From Mycobacterium heckeshornense (GTDB lineage Bacteria > Actinomycetota > Actinomycetes > Mycobacteriales > Mycobacteriaceae): DNA of 64,000 bases. Made by a program: the position numbers and the translations under genes. A model generated the notes under the pieces. It did not search any database and was not told where the DNA came from. It saw nothing but the letters and a program-made list of their open reading frames with translations. Below, piece by piece: positions 24,230-34,137 of the stretch (its first letter is position 1; every line of letters begins with the position of its first letter). The stretch covers positions 4,464,001-4,528,000 of the forward strand of contig NZ_AP024237.1 of assembly GCF_016592155.1 (NCBI RefSeq), read 5' to 3'.

Positions 24230-24964
24230 ATGACGGACAAGCTCGCGCTGGTGACCGGCGCCGGTTCCGGGATCGGCAAGGCGATCGCGCTGGGTTTCGC
24301 TTCTCAAGGCCACCGGGTCGTTGCCGCCGACATCGACGAGGCGGCCGCGCAGGCCACCGCCAAAGAGCAGCCCGGGTTGATCACCGCGCTGCCGGTCGAC
24401 GTGGCCGACCGAGCGCAAGTGGACACATTGCGGGATCGGGCCCACGCCGAGGTTGGGGTGCCCAACGTCGTCGTCAACGCCGCGGGCTGGGATCGCAGTC
24501 ACGAGTTTCTCGATGCCACAACAGAATTCACCGAAAGGGTGGTGGCGATCAACTACCTCGGACCGGTGCACGTCTGCAGCGCGTTCCTGCCCGGCATGAT
24601 CGAGGCGGGCGGCGGCGGGCGGGTGATCAACCTGGCCAGCGACGCCGGCCGGGTTGGCAGCGCCGGCGAAACCATCTATGCCGGCGCCAAGGGCGGTGTC
24701 ATCGCGTTCACCAAGTCGCTTGCGAGGGAGATGGCCCGCCACCGGATCACGGTCAACTGCGTGTGCCCCGGCCCGACCGACACCCCGCTGTTCGCGGCAA
24801 TGCCCGAGAAGCTGAGAGCCGCTCTGATCAAGGCGATTCCGTTCCGGCGGTTGGCACGACCCGAGGAGGTCGCGGCGCCGGTGCTGTTCTTCGCTTCGGA
24901 TTGCGCGTCGTTCATCACCGGCCAGGTGATCAGCGTCAGCGGCGGCCTTACCATGGCCGGATGA
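24230..24964 (+). CDS. Short-chain dehydrogenase (BadH-like 2-hydroxyacyl-CoA dehydrogenase)
   Basis: A 244-residue classical SDR: NAD-binding TGAGSGIGKAIA (10-21), NAAG, catalytic Ser in NLASDAG and YAGAKGG (YxxxK), with a typical FabG-like C-terminus (ITGQVISVSGG). The whole-length pattern and the association with two acyl-CoA dehydrogenases suggest a hydroxyacyl-CoA dehydrogenase of the 2-hydroxycyclohexanecarboxyl-CoA (BadH) type, though a generic 3-ketoacyl reductase is possible. It overlaps the next gene by 4 bp (ATGA). Confidence 0.85.
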   Translation: MTDKLALVTGAGSGIGKAIALGFASQGHRVVAADIDEAAAQATAKEQPGLITALPVDVADRAQVDTLRDRAHAEVGVPNVVVNAAGWDRSHEFLDATTEFTERVVAINYLGPVHVCSAFLPGMIEAGGGGRVINLASDAGRVGSAGETIYAGAKGGVIAFTKSLAREMARHRITVNCVCPGPTDTPLFAAMPEKLRAALIKAIPFRRLARPEEVAAPVLFFASDCASFITGQVISVSGGLTMAG

Positions 24965-26130
24965 CCAGCTTCAACCCGGCCGATCCGCTCAACCTGGATG
25001 CGTCGCTGTCCAGCGACGAGCTCGCAGTGCGCGACACGGTGCGCGAATTCTGCGCCGAGCATGTCGCTCCCAACGTCGCCGAGTGGTTCGAGATCGGTGA
25101 CCTGCCGGTGCGCGCACTCGCCAAAGGCTTCGGCGAGCTGGGTTTACTCGGCATGCATTTGAAGGGCTACGGCTGCGGCGGGGCGTCAGCGGTGCACTAC
25201 GGATTGGCCTGCCTGGAGCTCGAGGCCGCCGACTCGGGAATCCGGTCGCTGGTGTCGGTGCAGGGCTCGCTGGCGATGTTCGCGATCTGGAACTACGGCT
25301 CCGAGGAGCAGAAGCAGCAATGGCTGCCCGGCATGGCGGCCGGCGAACTGCTCGGCTGTTTTGGGTTGACCGAACCCGACGTAGGGTCGGACCCGGCGGC
25401 GATGAAAACCCGTGCGCGACGGAATGGTTCGGACTGGGTGCTCAACGGCCGCAAGACGTGGATCACCAACGGCTCAGTCGCCGACGTTGCGATCGTGTGG
25501 GCGATCACCGACGACGGCATCCGCGGCTTCATCGTTCCCACCGATGCGCCGGGCTTTACCGCCAACACGATCCACCACAAGCTCTCGCTGCGGGCGTCGA
25601 TCACCAGCGAATTGGTGCTCGACGACGTGCGGGTACCTCAGGATGCCTTGCTGCCCAAGGCGATCGGCCTGCGTGGACCGCTGGCCTGCCTGTCGGAGGC
25701 ACGCTATGGAATCATCTGGGGAGCGATGGGCGCGGCGCGGTCGGCGTGGCAGGCCGCACTGGACTACGCCATCCAGCGCACCCAGTTCGGCCGTCCGATC
25801 GCCGGATTCCAGCTGACACAGGCCAAACTCGTCGACATGGCGGTCGAACTGCACAAGGGTCAGCTGCTGGCGCTGCATCTGGGTCGGCTCAAAGACAGTG
25901 TCGGGCTGCGGCCCGAACAGGTCAGTTTCGGCAAACTCAACAACACCCGGGAGGCTATCGAGATCTGCCGCACCGCTCGAACTATTCTGGGCGGCAATGG
26001 GATATCACTGGAATACCCAGTGATCCGGCACATGGTCAACCTGGAATCGGTGCTGACCTATGAGGGCACAGCCGAGATGCACCAGCTGGTGCTGGGCCAG
26101 GCGCTCACCGGTCTGGATGCCTTCCGATGA
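24961..26130 (+). CDS. Acyl-CoA dehydrogenase, glutaryl-CoA-dehydrogenase-like (FadE7-like)
   Basis: A 389-residue FAD acyl-CoA dehydrogenase. Features typical of the glutaryl-CoA dehydrogenase branch: SVQGSLAMFAIWNYGSEEQK, CFGLTEPDVGSDP, YGIIWGAMGAARSAWQ, and the catalytic base Glu368 in TYEGTAEMH. It resembles M. tuberculosis FadE7 (Rv0400c) in my recall. Second gene of a four-gene overlapping operon (4-bp ATGA overlaps at both ends). Confidence 0.9.
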   Translation: MTSFNPADPLNLDASLSSDELAVRDTVREFCAEHVAPNVAEWFEIGDLPVRALAKGFGELGLLGMHLKGYGCGGASAVHYGLACLELEAADSGIRSLVSVQGSLAMFAIWNYGSEEQKQQWLPGMAAGELLGCFGLTEPDVGSDPAAMKTRARRNGSDWVLNGRKTWITNGSVADVAIVWAITDDGIRGFIVPTDAPGFTANTIHHKLSLRASITSELVLDDVRVPQDALLPKAIGLRGPLACLSEARYGIIWGAMGAARSAWQAALDYAIQRTQFGRPIAGFQLTQAKLVDMAVELHKGQLLALHLGRLKDSVGLRPEQVSFGKLNNTREAIEICRTARTILGGNGISLEYPVIRHMVNLESVLTYEGTAEMHQLVLGQALTGLDAFR

Positions 26131-27272
26131 GCGCGCTGACCTACACGTCCGAGCACCAGCAGTTCCGGGAACTGGTCCGCGATTTCGTGCGGCAGACCGT
26201 CCTACCGGCACACGAGGACTGGGAACGCGCCGGATGCTGGGACCGATCGCTGTTCACCGAGGCCGGGAAACTGGGGCTGTTGGGCTTCCCGGTGCCTGAG
26301 GAGTTCGGCGGACCAGGAGTCGACGACTTTCGCTACCACGCGATCCTGATCGAGGAGCTCCAACGGGCCGGTGCGGCGGCTGAGGCGGTCGCGTTCTCGC
26401 TGCAAAACGATATTGTGCTGCCCTACCTCGTCGATTTGACGACCGAGGCACAGAAGCGCCGCTGGCTGCCCGGTGTGGTGACCGGCGAGACGGTGCTCGG
26501 CATCGCGATGACCGAGCCCGGCGCCGGCAGCGATCTGGCCGGGATTCGCACCACGGCGGTGCGCGACGGCGACCACTATGTCGTCAATGGCGCGAAAACC
26601 TTTATCTCCAACGGGCAAACCGGTGACCTGTTCGTCGTCGCCGTGCGCACCGGGCCGGACCGGCACAAGGGGCTGTCGCTGCTGGTGGTCGACGCCGAAA
26701 CACCGGGGTTTGACCGCGGCCGCAATCTGGAGAAGATCGGCCTGCACGCCCAGGACACCAGCGAGCTGACCTTCACCGACATGCGGGTACCCGTCGACAA
26801 CCTTCTCGAAGAAGAGGGCATGGGCTTTTATCAGTTGATGAACAACCTCCCGCAGGAACGACTCTCGCTGGCGGTGGGTGCGGTCGGCGCTGCGGAAGGT
26901 GTACTGGCCGAAACCCTGGACTATGTCCGCCAACGGCAGGCGTTCGGCGCCCCGATCGCAAGTTTGCAGAGCACCCAGTTCGTACTCGCCGAGTTGTCCA
27001 CCGAAATCGACATTGCGCGAACGTATCTCGACGACTGCATCGCAGAGCATCTGCACGGTGGGCTCACCGCCGCTCGGGCAGCCCGGCTGAAATGGTGGAC
27101 GACCGAGCTGCAGGTGCGCACCGCTGACCGTTGCCTGCAACTGCACGGTGGCTACGGCTACATGCGCGAATACCCGGTGTCACGGGCCTTCGTCGACGCC
27201 CGCATTCAAACCATCTACGGTGGGACCACCGAAATCATGAAGACCATCATCGCCAAAGACCTCGGTCTGTGA
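26127..27272 (+). CDS. Acyl-CoA dehydrogenase with helix-G catalytic base
   Basis: A 381-residue acyl-CoA dehydrogenase (GIAMTEPGAGSDLAGI; KTFISNGQTGDL; LHGGYGYMREYPVSRAFVDAR). At the usual base position it has Gly (IYGGTTEIMK), while Glu244 in NLPQERLSLA matches the alternative base position of long-chain and isovaleryl-CoA dehydrogenases. The substrate is therefore probably different from that of the preceding enzyme. It overlaps the TetR gene by one base (TGATG). Confidence 0.9.
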   Translation: MSALTYTSEHQQFRELVRDFVRQTVLPAHEDWERAGCWDRSLFTEAGKLGLLGFPVPEEFGGPGVDDFRYHAILIEELQRAGAAAEAVAFSLQNDIVLPYLVDLTTEAQKRRWLPGVVTGETVLGIAMTEPGAGSDLAGIRTTAVRDGDHYVVNGAKTFISNGQTGDLFVVAVRTGPDRHKGLSLLVVDAETPGFDRGRNLEKIGLHAQDTSELTFTDMRVPVDNLLEEEGMGFYQLMNNLPQERLSLAVGAVGAAEGVLAETLDYVRQRQAFGAPIASLQSTQFVLAELSTEIDIARTYLDDCIAEHLHGGLTAARAARLKWWTTELQVRTADRCLQLHGGYGYMREYPVSRAFVDARIQTIYGGTTEIMKTIIAKDLGL

Positions 27273-27919
27273 TGACAGTTCATTTCGGCGATTACGCGGA
27301 CCTTCCAGTCGAGGAGGCCGTGCGCGCGGCCCGGACGAACTCGCGGCGCCGACAGGTGCTCGACGCCGCGGTCAAGGTCATGAGCAAGACCGGGTTTCAC
27401 CAGATGTCCATGCAGGATCTGGCCAGCGAAGCCAACGTCAGCGTCGGCTTGATCTACAAGTATTTCGGCGGCAAGGAGGATCTGCTGCTGGCGACGATTG
27501 TGCGCATCCAGGAGGCATTCCGCGACCAGCTCGCCCCGGCCATGCAAGCCGCCGGCGAGAACCCCGTCGAGCAGTTGGCGGCCGGCATCCGGCGCTACAT
27601 CGAGATCGTCGACGAGAACCTGGATGCGGTGGTGCTGACCTACCGCGAGAGCCGCACCCTCGACGCGGCCGGGCGCGCCCGGATCAAGGAGTTCGAAATC
27701 GCCACCGCCGCGCCGCTGCGCTCTGCGATCGAGGCCGGAATCGCCGAAGGCGTATTCCGCGACGCCGACGTCGACCTGGTGGTGTTCGACATCATGTTGC
27801 TCGCCCACGGATGGGCGTTGAAGCATTGGCATTTCGGGCCGATCTACAGCCTCGACGAGTACATCCGCCTACAAACGCGCCATGTGCTCAACGCGCTGGG
27901 GGTTGACCCGAGAGGCTGA
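27272..27919 (+). CDS. TetR-family regulator of the acyl-CoA operon
   Basis: A 215-residue TetR protein with a helix-turn-helix near residues 45-65 (MQDLASEANVSVGLIYKYFG followed by GKEDLL) and a helical ligand domain. It is the last gene of the operon, fused to it by the TGATG overlap, so it is very likely its own operon's regulator, with an acyl-CoA as the likely ligand by analogy with FadR/KstR-type TetR proteins. Candidate operator at 24205-24218. Confidence 0.88.
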   Translation: MTVHFGDYADLPVEEAVRAARTNSRRRQVLDAAVKVMSKTGFHQMSMQDLASEANVSVGLIYKYFGGKEDLLLATIVRIQEAFRDQLAPAMQAAGENPVEQLAAGIRRYIEIVDENLDAVVLTYRESRTLDAAGRARIKEFEIATAAPLRSAIEAGIAEGVFRDADVDLVVFDIMLLAHGWALKHWHFGPIYSLDEYIRLQTRHVLNALGVDPRG

Positions 27920-27928
27920 TCCGTGTCG

Positions 27929-28480
27929 GAACGGTGGCGGTTCGTCGTCGCCCGGTGGGGCGGACCCGACCGGGCTGTTTCGCGGCGTTGGCGCGGTTTT
28001 GGGCGCGGGTGCGTCGCCGCTTTAGGCATCGTCACGCCGCGATCACGGCAACGATCGGTGCTGGAGCCGTCCAGATCACCGTGCCGTCGGGTAGCTGTTT
28101 GTCGTGCCAGCCCCAGACGTTTTGAGCAAACGGTTAAGGCGGCAAAGGCATTTCAGCTTCGATGCAGGTGTGGGTCCACCTCGGTGTAGGTGATCGTATG
28201 GTCGATATCACCGCGCAGCGCGGGGCGATCACAAACCGGGGAAGCGACACGTCATGTCCCCGCAACGCACGAAATGGGCCAACCCGCGTGAGGGCGTGGG
28301 CGTGACGTCGCCCGGATGAATCAGCGGGTGCAGCTTGGCCGTGCGGGCCAACTCAGCCACCGGCTCGGGTGGGATGAGGCCGGCGGCGCCGATCGTCGTA
28401 CCCGGAGTTGGTGCCCCGCCATCCAGGCTGGCCTACTCGGCGATCACATGAACGGCCCTGCGCCCTTTGGATAACGCGCG
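27929..28480 (-). pseudogene. 13E12-family HNH endonuclease relic (C-terminal half)
   Basis: Reading the minus strand across frames recovers, in order, RRAVHVIAE, TIGAAGLIPPEPVAELARTA, KLHPLIHPGDV, PSRGLAHFVRCGDMTCRFPG, CDRPALRGDIDHTITYTEVD (the HNH core), SKLKCLCRLNRLLKT, NVWGWHDKQLPDGTVIWTAP, RRRTRAQNRANAAK and the terminal DDEPPPF. This is the 13E12 (DUF222/HNH) protein from its middle to its end. In-frame stops and at least three frameshifts break it, and the DUF222 N-terminus is gone. It fills the whole gap between the TetR gene and the LGFP lipoprotein gene. Confidence 0.82.
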
Positions 28481-28488
28481 GCCGGCAA

Positions 28489-28962
28489 CTAGGGCTGCGG
28501 TTGGACGTGCGTTTTGCCGTTGGTGTAGGTGATGGTGCCGTGCTGGAAAGTCTGCCGCCAGCCACCGGGGATGTCCTGCTGGTCGCGGGTCGGGTAGCCC
28601 AGCGGCCCCCCTGGGCCGCCGTAGTCGTGTTTCCAGGTGTCGCGGATGGCGCCCATCACGATGTGTGCGCCGGTTTGCGGCGTCCAGTAGATTCCGCCGC
28701 CTTCGAATTTGGTGTAACGGCCCCCGCCGGGGCCCGCTTGCTCATTGCTGATCGGCGACCCTAGCGGGCTGTTCGACGCCCCGACCTCGTTGTATTTCTG
28801 CAGGATCGCGCCTTGCACCAGGAATTTGCCCGCGGTGGCCGCAAACCATTGGGTGGTGATGCCGGCCGCGCTGGCCGGACTGCTCGAGCTTGCGGTACTC
28901 GAGCAGCCGGTCGCGACGAGTCCCGCGACCGCCATCGCCAGGGCCAGCCGGCTGACGGTCAT
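28489..28962 (-). CDS. LGFP-repeat lipoprotein
   Basis: A 157-residue exported protein: signal peptide with lipobox VATGC (Cys20), a Ser/Ala-rich linker, then two or more LGFP-type repeats (SPLGSPISNEQ, GPLGYPTRDQQ, with following GGIYWTPQTGAH and GTITYTNGKTHV strands). LGFP repeats occur in actinobacterial envelope proteins and are thought to bind cell wall. A strong site (GGGAGAGG) precedes the ATG. A possible small gene overlaps its start by 4 bp. Confidence 0.85.
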   Translation of the reverse strand: MTVSRLALAMAVAGLVATGCSSTASSSSPASAAGITTQWFAATAGKFLVQGAILQKYNEVGASNSPLGSPISNEQAGPGGGRYTKFEGGGIYWTPQTGAHIVMGAIRDTWKHDYGGPGGPLGYPTRDQQDIPGGWRQTFQHGTITYTNGKTHVQPQP

Positions 28963-29120
28963 GTTGGCCTCTCCCTAAGCGTTAAATTCGTCGCGACAGA
29001 ACGGATTTCAGCGGCTCTTTCGGCCGAGTCGGCCCGGCTGACACGGTGGATCAGCCGCGCCGTGGGGGCACCCACCGACCGCGGGTCGGTCAGCGCACGC
29101 TGCGTGGATCCCTGGACCAT
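28959..29120 (-). CDS. Possible 53-residue small protein coupled to the LGFP lipoprotein
   Basis: ATG 29120 is preceded at 8 nt by a good site (GAAGGGGA) and opens a 53-codon frame rich in Arg, Ser and Ala (ends in NLTLRERPT). Its TGA overlaps the lipoprotein ATG (ATGA), the signature of coupled translation seen elsewhere in this window. No homology is recognised, no membrane segment is visible, and a chance frame in GC-rich DNA is possible. Confidence 0.35.
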   Translation of the reverse strand: MVQGSTQRALTDPRSVGAPTARLIHRVSRADSAERAAEIRSVATNLTLRERPT

Positions 29121-29189
29121 CGCGGTATCCCCTTCGGTGCAATAGAACGCGACCGTAGCATTACCGGGACCCCCAATACAACGGGGCCG

Positions 29190-29195
29190 TAAAAT
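29190..29195 (+). promoter_or_regulatory. -10 box TAAAAT for the TetR gene (leaderless)
   Basis: A consensus-like hexamer ends 7 nt before GTG 29203; no Shine-Dalgarno sequence is present. Confidence 0.55.
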
Positions 29196-29202
29196 TGCAG
29201 CC

Positions 29203-29835
29203 GTGGCGACGCACGAGCGACCGCGCCGCAAATACGCACCGCGGCTATCACGCGAGGCACGCCGGGCTCAGCTATTGGACGCGGCGCTGGACGTGCTGGC
29301 CGGCTGCGAACTGCACGAGCTCGCCATGGAAACCGTCGCCGCCGCGGCTGGCATCGCGAAGCCCGTGGTGTACACCGTTTTCCGGACGAAAGCGGAGCTG
29401 GTGGCAGAGCTCCTGGCCCGCGAGCACCAGCGCGGAATTGCCCAGGTTGCCGCGGCCATGCCCACCGACCTGACAACACCGGGACCGGCCGGCGCCTACG
29501 CCGCGTCCATCACGGCGTTTCTGCAAGCCGTGCTGGCCAACCCGACGCGCTGGCGGCTGATCCTGACCGCGCCCGACAGCGCCCCTCGCGCCTACCGCGA
29601 CTCGCTGCGTCGCACCCGTTCGGCGATCCTGGCCCAAGCCGAAGACCTGGCGCGCACCGGGACCACGCTCATGCCGCAACTGGCCGGCGTCGATCCGCAC
29701 CTGCTCGCCCACACCCTGCTGTCGTTCGCCGAGATGCTGGGACGCCTTGCCCTTCGCCATCCTGAGGCCTATCCGAGGAAACGTCTGGAGACCTTTGCCG
29801 CGACGTTGATGGCGTCGCTTGCGCAGAACAAGTGA
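29203..29835 (+). CDS. TetR-family transcriptional regulator
   Basis: A 210-residue TetR protein: helix-turn-helix at about 45-65 (METVAAAAGIAKPVVYTVFR) and a TetR_C-type ligand domain. It starts at GTG directly after a -10 box. Divergent from the LGFP lipoprotein across about 240 bp, which could be its target along with its own promoter; the ligand is unknown. Confidence 0.88.
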   Translation: MATHERPRRKYAPRLSREARRAQLLDAALDVLAGCELHELAMETVAAAAGIAKPVVYTVFRTKAELVAELLAREHQRGIAQVAAAMPTDLTTPGPAGAYAASITAFLQAVLANPTRWRLILTAPDSAPRAYRDSLRRTRSAILAQAEDLARTGTTLMPQLAGVDPHLLAHTLLSFAEMLGRLALRHPEAYPRKRLETFAATLMASLAQNK

Positions 29836-30226
29836 TGAGCGCGGCAGCTTCGGCGTTGCTTCTAGCGGTTATTGTGGACGCATCGAGCTCGCCGAAAAGG
29901 AGCCTTCGACGGCCAACACCGGCAAGACGCCACCGAGTGACCCGCTTACGTCCGGCGAACGCCGCGCCGCGTCGATAGTGCTCGGTGTCATCGCGAGTGC
30001 CGTTGCAGCGGTTGCGCTCTGGTGGGCCCTCGGTGGTCGCTCACCGGGATTTGACGGCTCCGGCGATGGCTGCGTGACAGTCGCATTTCCAAGCTCGATG
30101 GGTGGGGGGATCGAGCATCAATGCGGTGCGGCCGCGCACGACTGGTGCCGCACTGCCGGCGCCCGGCAAGACGCGCACGCGCTGGCAGTTCAGGCGCAGT
30201 GCCGGGTCGCGGGCATTCGGCCGTAG
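29819..30226 (+). CDS. Small membrane-anchored protein, function unknown
   Basis: The open frame begins at TTG 29819 and contains one transmembrane helix (ASIVLGVIASAVAAVALWWA) followed by a short outer domain with four cysteines (DGCV, HQCG, DWC, AQC) that could form two disulfides. The first 30 residues look non-native. A perfect AAGGAG at 29897-29902 is followed 6 nt later by ACG GCC AAC ACC, exactly where ATG would be expected, so the true start may be ACG 29909 or the gene may have lost its ATG. The C-terminal part looks like a genuine conserved mycobacterial protein. Confidence 0.55.
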   Translation: MRRTSDERGSFGVASSGYCGRIELAEKEPSTANTGKTPPSDPLTSGERRAASIVLGVIASAVAAVALWWALGGRSPGFDGSGDGCVTVAFPSSMGGGIEHQCGAAAHDWCRTAGARQDAHALAVQAQCRVAGIRP

Positions 30227-30408
30227 GCCCGTCACGCACCGCGTCGACGGCCAAGTGACCGGGCCGCAGTTGCATTTCCGCGCTGACGCACCAGCAGGCG
30301 CGGCGGAAATTCAGATTTAATAATCCGTTATCCGGCAGAAACCCCCCGGTGCGATAGTTTGACCGTTCGCTGGAGCCCGTACGGCAGCTGACCGGGAGGG
30401 TACGGCCG

Positions 30409-32206
<1,798 letters not shown>

Positions 32207-32229
32207 CCATCACCTCGGCGCACCCCAGA

Positions 32230-34137
32230 TCAGCGAGGCAAGCGCGGGCTTCGCTCGTTGAGCAGATCGATGACCTGCGCGGCCAGTTGCTCGATGTCGG
32301 CGTCGGTGGTGTCGAGCACCAGATCCGGACGATCGGGTGGCTCGTAGGGCGCGTCCACACCGGTCAGACCGGCAAGCTGGCCGCTGCGAGCGCGCGCGTA
32401 CAGGCCTTTGGGGTCACGCTTTTCGCATTCGGCCAGCGGCGTGGCGACGTAGACCTCGATGAAGGGCAGTTTCGCAGCGTCGTTGAGCGCGCGGGCGATC
32501 TCGCGGTCCGACTTCAGGGGCGACACCAGCGACGCCAGCGCCACCACGCCCGCATCAGCGAGAAGACGGGTCAGATGCCCTACCCGCCTGATATTTTCAG
32601 CGCGGTCGCCGGGCGAGAAACCCAAGTCGTCGGACAAGCCGTGGCGCAGGTTGTCGCCGTCGAGCAGATAGGCCACCCGCCCAGATTCGACGAGCGCGCG
32701 CTCCACCGCCACCGCGATCGTCGACTTGCCGGAGGCCGGCAGGCCGGTGAACCAGATCGTCGCACCTGGCTGCCCGGTGGCCTGCCACCGGTAGCCGCGG
32801 TCCAGCGATGAGGGATGCCAGCGGATATCGGTGCGTGGATGCGCGCCCGGCTTAACCTCCCGCGCCTCGAGGATGGTGCCGGCACCGACGGTGTCGTTGG
32901 TGGACTCGTCGATCAAGATGAACGCGCCGGTATCGCGGTTGTCGGCGTAGGCATCGGCGACGACGACCGAGCTGGTCCGCAAGGTCACGGTGCCGATGTC
33001 GTTGAGCGCCAACTCAACCGGGTTGTCCAGCTCGTCGAGCGTTTCAGGATCTACCCGCGAATGCAGCTCCTGAACGGTTGCCCGCACGGTCTTGGTGGTC
33101 TGTTTAAGGGCTAGCCGATCGCCTGCCCGCAGCGGAGTGTCGACGAACCAGCACACCGTCGCGTCGAGCTCGCGGGCCAGCACCGGCCTAACCGCGTCGT
33201 CGGCCCCGCTGACGAGCATGTCGCCGCGGCCCACATCGATGTCGTCGGCCAGCTCGACCGAGACCGACAGCGGCGCAACGGCTGTCGTGCGGTCATCATC
33301 GAGGACGTCCAATACCGTCACCGTCGAACCGGTGCCCGCGGGCAGTGACACCACCGGGTCGCCGACGCTGAGCGTACCCGCTGCGAGCCGCCCGGTGTAG
33401 CGGCGGCGGATCTCGGCGGTGGGCCGTGATACCCATTGCACCGGCAGCCGCAACCGCGACGCCTCGGCTTGCGGCGCCGCCAACTCGACGCCTTCCAGGT
33501 ATTCCAACAGGGTCGGCCCGGAGTACCACGGCGTGCGCTCGGAGCGATGCACCACGTTGTCGCCATGTTTGGCTGCGATCGGGATCACCGTGATCTGCAC
33601 GCCGCCAAGACGCGCCGCCATCTGCCGCAGCTGGTCCTCCACCGCTTCGAATCGGACCCGGTCGAACTCGATGAGGTCGATCTTGTTCACTGTCGCGACG
33701 AGATGCTTGATACCCAACAGCTTTGCGATCCAGGCATGTCGGCGGGTCTGGCGCAGCACTCCGGCGCGCGCGTCGACCAGCAGGATCGCCACATGTGCGT
33801 TGGATGCGCCGGTGAACATGTTGCGGGTGTAGCGCTCATGGCCGGGCGTGTCGGCCAGGATGTAGCTGCGGGATTGGGTGGAAAAGAATCGGTAGGCGAC
33901 GTCGATCGTGATGCCCTGCTCGCGTTCGGCGCGCAACCCGTCGGAGAGAGCCGCCAGATCAGCGATGCCGTCTTCGCCGGTGACCGCCGCCAGGTGGTCC
34001 AGTGGCAGGCTGTCGGTGTCGTGCAGCAGCCGGCCGATCAACGTGCTCTTGCCGTCGTCCACCGAACCCGCGGTGGCAATGCGCAGCAATTGGCGCGTGA
34101 TGCCTTTGGGCAGCAACGTTTTTTCCGCGCTGACCAT
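32230..34137 (-). CDS. cysN: Bifunctional sulfate adenylyltransferase subunit 1/APS kinase CysNC
   Basis: A 635-residue fusion. The first two-thirds is the CysN GTPase (GSVDDGKST P-loop, DTPGHERYTRNM, NKID), which drives APS formation with CysD; the last third is APS kinase CysC (TIWFTGLPASGKSTIAVAVE), which makes PAPS for sulfation. The ATG at 34137 overlaps the cysD stop (TGATG); the longer open frame upstream is antisense to nothing but runs through cysD in another frame and is rejected. Convergent with glnB. Confidence 0.95.
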   Translation of the reverse strand: MVSAEKTLLPKGITRQLLRIATAGSVDDGKSTLIGRLLHDTDSLPLDHLAAVTGEDGIADLAALSDGLRAEREQGITIDVAYRFFSTQSRSYILADTPGHERYTRNMFTGASNAHVAILLVDARAGVLRQTRRHAWIAKLLGIKHLVATVNKIDLIEFDRVRFEAVEDQLRQMAARLGGVQITVIPIAAKHGDNVVHRSERTPWYSGPTLLEYLEGVELAAPQAEASRLRLPVQWVSRPTAEIRRRYTGRLAAGTLSVGDPVVSLPAGTGSTVTVLDVLDDDRTTAVAPLSVSVELADDIDVGRGDMLVSGADDAVRPVLARELDATVCWFVDTPLRAGDRLALKQTTKTVRATVQELHSRVDPETLDELDNPVELALNDIGTVTLRTSSVVVADAYADNRDTGAFILIDESTNDTVGAGTILEAREVKPGAHPRTDIRWHPSSLDRGYRWQATGQPGATIWFTGLPASGKSTIAVAVERALVESGRVAYLLDGDNLRHGLSDDLGFSPGDRAENIRRVGHLTRLLADAGVVALASLVSPLKSDREIARALNDAAKLPFIEVYVATPLAECEKRDPKGLYARARSGQLAGLTGVDAPYEPPDRPDLVLDTTDADIEQLAAQVIDLLNERSPRLPR

